Assembly: GCA_031418775.1 (NCBI GenBank)
Contig: JANOJN010000219.1
Coordinates: 1-64,000, forward strand
Length of the DNA stretch: 64,000 nt
Direction: 5' to 3'
From: JANLQX01 sp031418775
GTDB taxonomy: Bacteria > Actinomycetota > Acidimicrobiia > Acidimicrobiales > JANYDT01
Below are positions 61,240 through 64,000 of this stretch, in pieces; positions within the stretch are counted from its first letter, which is position 1, and every line of letters starts with the position of its first letter. Position numbers and translations under genes: made by a program. The notes beneath the pieces were generated by a model. That model did no database searches, was not told the origin of the DNA, and saw only the letters and a program-made list of their open reading frames with translations.

Positions 61240-62555
61240 TTGCCCCTCCGCCAGAACGCCGGCTTCTTGGGTGCCGCAAGGGCGGTGGACTCCACGCCCA
61301 TCAGGCCCTCGGCGAAGCCCACGAACTTCTTGGCGATGATCGCTTTCGGATCGGCGATGGTGATCGGAACTCCCTGGTTCGCCGCAGCGAGGACGTTTCG
61401 GTCCGCCGGGATCTGGATCTGGGCTCGCATGCCGACGGCCACCTCGACATCTTCCGGACGTGCTCCGCCGGGTGCGTCGAAGCGGTTCATGACGAAATGG
61501 CGGGTCGGGTTGGTCATGCCGAGGCGATCGAGGGCGTCGAGCTCCCGACGAAGTGATCGCACGGACGACACGTCGACCGAACACACGAAGACGTGATCGG
61601 TGGAGATTTCTGCGACGGAGAGCGCGTGCGGGTCGAGACCGGCACAGGTGTCTACCACCACGTAGTCGAAGGCTTGGCTGAGGGCCTTGACGACCTGGAC
61701 GGACTGCTCGAAGGAGATGTCATCGGCGTCGGCGGGGTCTTCCGGTGCACACATGACGAACAGCCCAGACGGGTGCGGTGTCAGGAACACTTTCATCATC
61801 GAGTTGATCGACGATGCCTCGGCACCGCCGAGGACCCTCGCCGCGTCTGCTGCGGTGTGTTCCGGGTTCAGGTGCAGGGTTCCGGCAACGTCGCCGAACT
61901 GCAGGTCGAGGTCGATCAGGGCGACCCGTCCGGGTGCGAGCTGATGCAGAGCCATGGCGATGTTCGTCGACGCAAACGTCTTTCCCACGCCACCCTTGGG
62001 CGAGAGCACCGTGATGATCCGTTTGGTCGATTCCGCTCGGCCGGTGCCGGTGTTGGTCGTCTCCCGCCAGCGGGCCGAGTGCTCGAAGCCCCGCTCGAGC
62101 GCGTCGAGGATCGCATCGTCGGTCGCGCTCGGGGACAGGACATCGCGCACGCCGGCCCGGAGAGCCCGTTCGAAGAGCCCCGGGCGGGGATCGGAGACGA
62201 GGACCAGATAGACGCCGGGATTGGTCCGGTTCACGTACTCGGCCCTCGTCGCCATGGCCTCGACTTCGAGGTCGGGGCCGATGAAGGCGATGCCCATCCG
62301 TTCGATGCCGGGCGTCTCACCCTGGGCCGGCCACCGGTGCATCCTGGGACCACCGTTGGCCGTGAGCAAGCGGCGGACAGACTGCTCGAAGGCGGTGACC
62401 GAGCCGACGAGGGCGACGTCACCGGCGTCTCGGGCAACTTGTCGAAGTGGGGCCGGGGGCGGCGCCTCTGCTGCCCGGCCGGCTTCGGCTGTTTGGCTCG
62501 CCGTGTACTGGCTGTCGCCACCGGCTGGAGAATTCGAGAGGTCGAGATTGGTCAC
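61236..62555 (-). CDS. tadZ: TadZ/CpaE MinD-like pilus-positioning ATPase
   Basis: 439 residues. An N-terminal receiver-like domain (~45-165) precedes a MinD/ParA-type ATPase: ITVLSPKGGVGKTFASTN near residue 183 is the deviant Walker A, and VALIDLDLQFGDVAGTLHL follows. It localises the pilus machine at a cell site. GTG 62555 overlaps the cpaB stop (GTGA). The C-terminus ends KKPAFWRRGK. Confidence 0.93.
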   Translation of the reverse strand: MTNLDLSNSPAGGDSQYTASQTAEAGRAAEAPPPAPLRQVARDAGDVALVGSVTAFEQSVRRLLTANGGPRMHRWPAQGETPGIERMGIAFIGPDLEVEAMATRAEYVNRTNPGVYLVLVSDPRPGLFERALRAGVRDVLSPSATDDAILDALERGFEHSARWRETTNTGTGRAESTKRIITVLSPKGGVGKTFASTNIAMALHQLAPGRVALIDLDLQFGDVAGTLHLNPEHTAADAARVLGGAEASSINSMMKVFLTPHPSGLFVMCAPEDPADADDISFEQSVQVVKALSQAFDYVVVDTCAGLDPHALSVAEISTDHVFVCSVDVSSVRSLRRELDALDRLGMTNPTRHFVMNRFDAPGGARPEDVEVAVGMRAQIQIPADRNVLAAANQGVPITIADPKAIIAKKFVGFAEGLMGVESTALAAPKKPAFWRRGK

Positions 62556-63634
62556 TGCTTGGCTCCCACTGCGGGCGCCGCAACGGGAGCGACGGTGGCC
62601 GATGCGGCTGGCTTCACTGTCGGCGTGGCGGCGATTCCGACGGCCGGCGCTTTGGTGGTCGGCGCCACTGCAGCGGCGGCGGGCGCCTTCGTCGTCGGCG
62701 CCCCGGCGGCCGGCGCCTTGGTCGGGGGTGCACCGGCCGAGGCAGCGGGGTCGACCGGGGCGACCGTGGTCGGCGTGGCGAACGGATCGGTGTTCAGCGG
62801 ATTCGAACCGGAAATCCCGCTTGCGCCGGCGGCCGGGAGCGGAGCCAGCTCATTGCGGCGGATGCCCGGGTCGTACACGTTGTCACGGGTGACGACCTTG
62901 GTGTCCACCTCGGGCACGTCGTTGGCTTCGCTCGCCAACCAGAGCGCTCCGTTGTTCATTGCATAGATGAGGCGCTCCGCCTCACCGGCGGTGACGCCCA
63001 GCTTGATCAGCAGCGGAGCGATCGGAGCCACGGCCGCCGGTGCCGCGCTTCCGTCGGTCGGCGCCGCCACCGGCAGGATGCCGCCGACCACCTCGAGCAC
63101 CGGGACCTTGTGAAGCATGATCGCCGTAGCGGGGACCGCGCCTTCGGCGTTCTGGCCGTTGGAGGGGACATTCACGAAGGAAGCGACCACGGCGACCTGA
63201 TCTCCCGGCTGTACGCGTCCGCCGAGCGCTCGTAGCGGCTCCAACGACAGCCAGACACCCATCAGCCCGCTCCCACCGCTGTTCGCGACCTCGGCCCGCT
63301 GCTGCTCAGCGGCGGTGACGAAGCGTGCTTTCATGACCTGCTCGTCAGGGACGAGGTCGGTGCTCACGACAAGCCCGGTGAGGTCGGCCAAGGACTCGGC
63401 AGCCCCGGCGGACTTCTGCGATGCCGGCACGTTCACTTCCTGCACGGCGTCGCCGAGCTTGTCGGCCGGCGTCCCCTTGGGAACCGGCTTCACCACTTTC
63501 AGCACCTTCACCGCCGGCTCGGCAAGCGCCGTAGGAGCTGGCGTGGCCGACTTCGAGGAGCGGAGGATGACAAGGGTGCCGACGAGGGCAACCGCAACGG
63601 ATGCGATGACACCGATGAGCTTGCGACGATTCAC
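62552..63634 (-). CDS. cpaB: CpaB/RcpC-type pilus protein (SAF domain)
   Basis: 360 residues from GTG 63634. MNRRKLIGVIASVAVALVGT is the N-terminal membrane anchor, followed by a SAF-like domain (VPKGTPADKL; LVPDEQVMKARFV) and VWLSLEPLRALGGRVQPGDQ as in CpaB. The last ~75 residues are Pro/Ala/Thr/Lys-rich with repeated TKAPA units. CpaB supports the Tad machine outside the membrane. It follows the flp gene across a 232-bp leader with a terminator. Confidence 0.88.
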   Translation of the reverse strand: MNRRKLIGVIASVAVALVGTLVILRSSKSATPAPTALAEPAVKVLKVVKPVPKGTPADKLGDAVQEVNVPASQKSAGAAESLADLTGLVVSTDLVPDEQVMKARFVTAAEQQRAEVANSGGSGLMGVWLSLEPLRALGGRVQPGDQVAVVASFVNVPSNGQNAEGAVPATAIMLHKVPVLEVVGGILPVAAPTDGSAAPAAVAPIAPLLIKLGVTAGEAERLIYAMNNGALWLASEANDVPEVDTKVVTRDNVYDPGIRRNELAPLPAAGASGISGSNPLNTDPFATPTTVAPVDPAASAGAPPTKAPAAGAPTTKAPAAAAVAPTTKAPAVGIAATPTVKPAASATVAPVAAPAVGAKQ

Positions 63635-63696
63635 TGAGGGTCTCCATCTAGGAGCGGGTGGGATGAGCGGTTCCCGAGGGGGTGGCCGTGACGTTT

Positions 63697-63710
63697 GCAT
63701 CGGCCGATGC
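63697..63710. promoter_or_regulatory. GCATCGGCCGATGC palindrome in the cpaB leader
   Basis: Perfect 14-bp palindrome 63 bp upstream of the cpaB start, between the flp terminator and the gene. It could be an operator or part of a leader hairpin. The surrounding leader (63635-63784) did not match a riboswitch I know. Confidence 0.4.
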
Positions 63711-63784
63711 CGGTGCACCCTTGAGCCTCGGTTCGGGTTTTTCTGTGCCTCACGACCCATCGGAGCGGGACTGCGGGAAAAGCA

Positions 63785-63814
63785 ATCGAGCTCCGGCTGC
63801 AGCCGGAGCTCGAT
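63785..63814 (-). terminator. intrinsic terminator/attenuator after flp
   Basis: A perfect 30-bp palindrome (arms 63785-63799 and 63800-63814; ATCGAGCTCCGGCTG and its complement) followed on the minus strand by TGCTTTTC. It lies 53 bp after the flp stop and lets the pilin be made in excess over the downstream tad genes. Confidence 0.8.
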
Positions 63815-63866
63815 GGGGAAGTCGGAGGTACGGGGCGCTCGGGTAACCCCCGTCGCCGGGCTGCGA

Positions 63867-64000
63867 TCAGGAGGCCGAGCTCTCGACCGCGGCGTCGATG
63901 GCGTTCGACGTCCGGTTGAAGGCCGCCCGGTTCGCCCGCCCGAAGAACGTGAACGCCGTGATGCAGCCGATGGCGATCAGACCAAGCATCAGTCCGTATT
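63867..64000 (-). CDS. flp: Flp/TadE-type IVb pilin (N-terminus beyond right edge)
   Basis: 44 codons to the edge. The visible part has YGLMLGLIAIGCITAFTFFG, the hydrophobic pilin helix of Flp subunits, then RANRAAFNRTSNAIDAAVES and a TGA at 63867-63869. It is the major fibre subunit of the Tad pilus, cut and assembled by the machinery encoded just downstream. The prepilin cleavage site is beyond the window. Confidence 0.85.
   Translation of the reverse strand, partial: YGLMLGLIAIGCITAFTFFGRANRAAFNRTSNAIDAAVESSAS

Noticed and set aside
63635..63784. c-di-GMP riboswitch before cpaB
   Set aside because: Compared with the GEMM-I core by eye, the conserved blocks do not line up; a covariance search would be needed to reopen this.

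Overview
The window is high-GC bacterial chromosome, read as an actinobacterium, most likely of the class Acidimicrobiia (Ilumatobacter-like). The support is the gene content: a deazaflavin (F420)-type nitroreductase, a BTAD/SARP-type regulator, LigB-type and LigA DNA ligases, a PASTA Ser/Thr kinase, DUF2079 and DUF4333-like proteins, frequent GTG starts and GTGA/ATGA overlaps. The class-level placement is inference. No rRNA, tRNA, CRISPR array, prophage or insertion sequence was seen.

Layout. 1-4.4 kb: an MGT-type glycosyltransferase cut by the left edge, an amidohydrolase, two unknown ORFs split by a large quasi-palindrome, and a divergent truncated-haemoglobin/rhodanese versus rhodanese pair. 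4.5-9.5 kb: a 1041-residue SARP-like ATPase regulator facing a two-component system whose kinase and regulator both carry frameshifts. 9.7-15.3 kb: a small membrane protein, then a GntR regulator divergent from a four-gene aromatic-degradation operon (FAH hydrolase, extradiol dioxygenase, atypical SDR, FAD hydroxylase). 15.4-18.0 kb: F420-type nitroreductase, HAD dehalogenase, thiolase. 18.3-22.8 kb: DUF2079 membrane protein, zinc-free L31 and L33, a DAO-type oxidoreductase, a beta carbonic anhydrase. 22.8-26.0 kb (minus): MarR regulator, a photolyase-like protein with permuted domain order, a winged-helix regulator, HtpX. 26.3-36.8 kb: secreted DUF4333-like protein, ATP-dependent ligase, acyl-CoA mutase large subunit, S9 peptidase, J-domain-like protein, hydrolase, MFS transporter, MeaB chaperone, enoyl-CoA hydratase. 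36.9-46.9 kb: glycogen metabolism (glgP, glgB, glgX) with a patatin, an MFS protein and galT. 47-57 kb: cysteine desulfurase with mnmA (tRNA 2-thiouridylation), ligA, an acyl-CoA dehydrogenase and a PASTA kinase. 57-64 kb (minus): a Tad/Flp pilus operon (flp, cpaB, tadZ, tadA, vWA-tadB, tadC), with flp cut by the right edge.

The most unusual signals are four GGGAACG heptamers phased on 11 bp between the haemoglobin and rhodanese operons, which fit a SARP operator for the adjacent regulator; a ~67-bp double-hairpin element present as two inverted copies 21 kb apart (35.9 and 57.1 kb) with its hairpin tip reversed relative to its flank; a circularly permuted photolyase-like protein; a vWA domain fused to TadB; a tandem duplication of the cysteine-desulfurase 5' end that creates a 15-codon leader ORF; a nonsense-truncated AlkD remnant; and clusters of short repeats in promoter regions at 16.7 and 18.2 kb.
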